In this document: positions 7,047 through 7,994 of the stretch, piece after piece | Layout of the letters: each line of letters begins with the position of its first letter | How positions within the stretch are numbered: position 1 is the first letter of the stretch | Origin: Bacteroidota bacterium | GTDB taxonomy: Bacteria > Bacteroidota > Bacteroidia > NS11-12g > UBA955 | Assembly (NCBI GenBank): GCA_008081305.1 | Contig: VMCP01000029.1 | Coordinates: 1 to 7,994, forward strand | Direction: 5' to 3' | Length of the DNA: 7,994 nucleotides | Program-made: the position numbers and the translations under genes | Notes under the pieces: generated by a model | Told to the model about the DNA's origin: nothing | What the model saw: the letters and a program-made list of their open reading frames with translations, nothing else | Databases searched by the model: none

Positions 7047-7559
7047 TTGAAAAAGCCTTGGAACATACCCAACCTACCGGTATTTAGCTTGATGACTGAA
7101 ATCAATGGTCGGGTAAACATGAATATTTGCACCTACGTTTCGGCGATGAGTATGAAGCCCAAACGCTATGCTATTGGGGTTTATTATGACACCAAAACCC
7201 TAGACAATATTCGAAAAGGCAGCTCCATTGTGCTGCAATTGTTGCATGTTGACCAAGCGGTTATTGTTCGAAATTTCGGTTTGAAAAGTGGGTTGAATAT
7301 GGATAAGCACGAGTTTTTGAGAAAGAAGAATAGCGGCGATATGGGAAATCCCATCAAAAGACCATACCAATGTATTCAATGGAATGAACACGTGGTATTG
7401 AAACATGCGGTGGCATGGATGGAATTAAAGCCGTTATGGAATCAATCAGCAGGGGATCACGAACTCTATCTCTTTGATGTGTTAGGATATAAAGCCAACC
7501 AAGATGACGGAGTACTAACGGTGAGAGATTTGGGAGAAAAAGGAATCGTTCGGATATAA
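7047..7559 (+). CDS. Flavin reductase-like FMN-binding protein
   Basis: A 170-residue protein resembling the flavin reductase-like (split-barrel, FMN-binding) family, which binds FMN and often passes electrons from NAD(P)H to flavin. The conserved core is VNMNICTYVSAMSMKPKRY at about 23-41, followed by GVYYDTKTLDNI and VLQLL; these correspond to the flavin-contacting strand and loop. NFGLKSG and DKHEFL follow. The start is TTG at 7047: translation from there gives KKPWNIPNLPVFSL, which fits the family N-terminus as I remember it, and the next ATG (7092) would remove it. It begins 4 nt after the SDR stop, with GAAGG about 8-12 nt upstream, so the two are almost certainly co-translated. It could supply reduced flavin to the FAD-binding photolyase-like protein encoded downstream. 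That is inference, and a flavin-storing role is equally possible. Confidence 0.82.
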   Translation: MKKPWNIPNLPVFSLMTEINGRVNMNICTYVSAMSMKPKRYAIGVYYDTKTLDNIRKGSSIVLQLLHVDQAVIVRNFGLKSGLNMDKHEFLRKKNSGDMGNPIKRPYQCIQWNEHVVLKHAVAWMELKPLWNQSAGDHELYLFDVLGYKANQDDGVLTVRDLGEKGIVRI

Positions 7560-7828
7560 TGAAAGAAGAAGATATCGATAGAATCATTGAAATGGCTTGG
7601 GAAGATAGAACCCCATTTGAAGCCATTGAAATGCAGTTTGGTACACCTGAAAAAGAGGTGATAAAGCTCATGCGAAAGCATCTGAAACCAAGTAGTTTTA
7701 GATTGTGGCGGAAAAGAGTAAATACAGGAGTATCTCAGAAGCACTTGCATAAGCGTAGTTCGGAAATTACCCGTTTCAAATGCTCTAGGCAAAGGGCGAT
7801 ATCTAACAATAAAATTTCGAAAAGATGA
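7559..7828 (+). CDS. DUF2805 / TIGR03643 family small basic protein
   Basis: An 89-residue protein matching, from memory, the uncharacterised TIGR03643/DUF2805 family. The first half, DIDRIIEMAWEDRTPFEAIE then FGTPEKEVIKLMRKHL, reads like a helix-turn-helix with a sigma-like or resolvase-like look. Next come SSFRLWRKRV and a strongly basic tail (RFKCSRQRA, ending KISKR). The charge pattern fits nucleic acid binding, which is an inference. Its ATG overlaps the flavin reductase stop (TAATG at 7557-7561), and its stop overlaps the next ATG (ATGA at 7825-7828), so expression is probably translationally coupled on both sides. Family members are often seen beside photolyase or cryptochrome-type genes, as here. 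It could be a DNA-binding partner or regulator of the photolyase-like protein. No catalytic residues are recognisable. Confidence 0.85.
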   Translation: MKEEDIDRIIEMAWEDRTPFEAIEMQFGTPEKEVIKLMRKHLKPSSFRLWRKRVNTGVSQKHLHKRSSEITRFKCSRQRAISNNKISKR

Positions 7829-7994
7829 TCGAAACCAATTACGATTCCATCCTAGAAAAGTTGAATCATATTGACCCCATCAAATATGCCAAGAATCGTA
7901 ATTTCTTGTGGGGTTCGGTTACACAGGTATCACCTTACGTGGCGCGAGGTGTAATTTCAACCAAGCAAATTCGAGAGTCTTTATTATCCAGAGG
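7825..7994 (+). CDS. Photolyase/cryptochrome-like FAD-binding protein (5' part only)
   Basis: The first 56 codons of a gene running off the right edge. After a short helical leader (MIETNYDSILEKLNHIDP) come YAKNRNF, WGSVTQVSPYVARGVIST and KQIRESL. The Arg-Asn, then Ser-Pro-Tyr, then Arg-Gly-x-x-Ser-Thr pattern is that of the FAD-binding domain of deoxyribodipyrimidine photolyases and cryptochromes, where the SPY segment begins the flavin pocket. In a full photolyase this motif lies about 200 residues in, after an alpha/beta antenna-cofactor domain. Here it is within 40 residues of the start, so the protein resembles the stand-alone FAD-binding-domain proteins related to photolyase. The start ATG overlaps the upstream stop (ATGA), and the frame has no earlier part, so an N-terminal domain in the same chain is unlikely. 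Whether it repairs DNA cannot be judged from this fragment. Confidence 0.8.
   Translation, partial: MIETNYDSILEKLNHIDPIKYAKNRNFLWGSVTQVSPYVARGVISTKQIRESLLSR

Noticed and set aside
7354..7792. Minus-strand open frames opposite the flavin reductase and DUF2805 genes
   Set aside because: The plus-strand genes have clear family matches and coupled starts; the antisense frames have no recognisable domain.
1..7994. Mobile element or recent horizontal transfer
   Set aside because: No transposase, integrase, terminal repeats or target duplications were seen, and nothing abuts the tRNA that would suggest an attachment site.

Overview
The window looks like a piece of a Bacteroidota chromosome, most likely Flavobacteriales or a close relative. 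The evidence is a type IX secretion cargo protein with a CHU_C/gliding-motility C-terminal domain, a trigger factor whose sequence resembles Bacteroidota homologues, moderately AT-rich DNA, few clear Shine-Dalgarno sites, and promoter candidates fitting the Bacteroidota TAnnTTTG element. I see no insertion sequence, CRISPR array, rRNA or phage gene, and no gene-free stretch longer than 300 bases.

The left three quarters (1-6247) are read entirely from the minus strand. In transcription order they hold dinB (DNA polymerase IV, lesion bypass), a secreted PKD/Ig-like type IX cargo protein, a large exported protein joining TPR repeats to a degenerate CAP-like domain, a tRNA-Leu(UAG) with its own terminator, and the trigger factor gene tig, which runs off the left edge. 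These look like separate transcription units, not one pathway.

At about 6250-6350 transcription diverges. From there to the right edge the plus strand carries a tightly packed operon: a short-chain dehydrogenase-like protein lacking the catalytic Tyr, a flavin reductase-like protein (4-nt gap, TTG start), a small DUF2805/TIGR03643 protein (TAATG overlap), and the start of a photolyase-like FAD-binding protein (ATGA overlap) that seems to lack the N-terminal antenna-cofactor domain. The gene content suggests a flavin/NAD(P)H-linked, light- or UV-related function that has not, to my knowledge, been worked out biochemically. Its divergent pairing with a lesion-bypass polymerase, across about 100 bases containing a 22-bp inverted repeat, would fit a DNA-damage or photoprotection locus. 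That link is inference.

Several starts are not ATG: GTG for tig and the type IX cargo gene, TTG for the flavin reductase gene.
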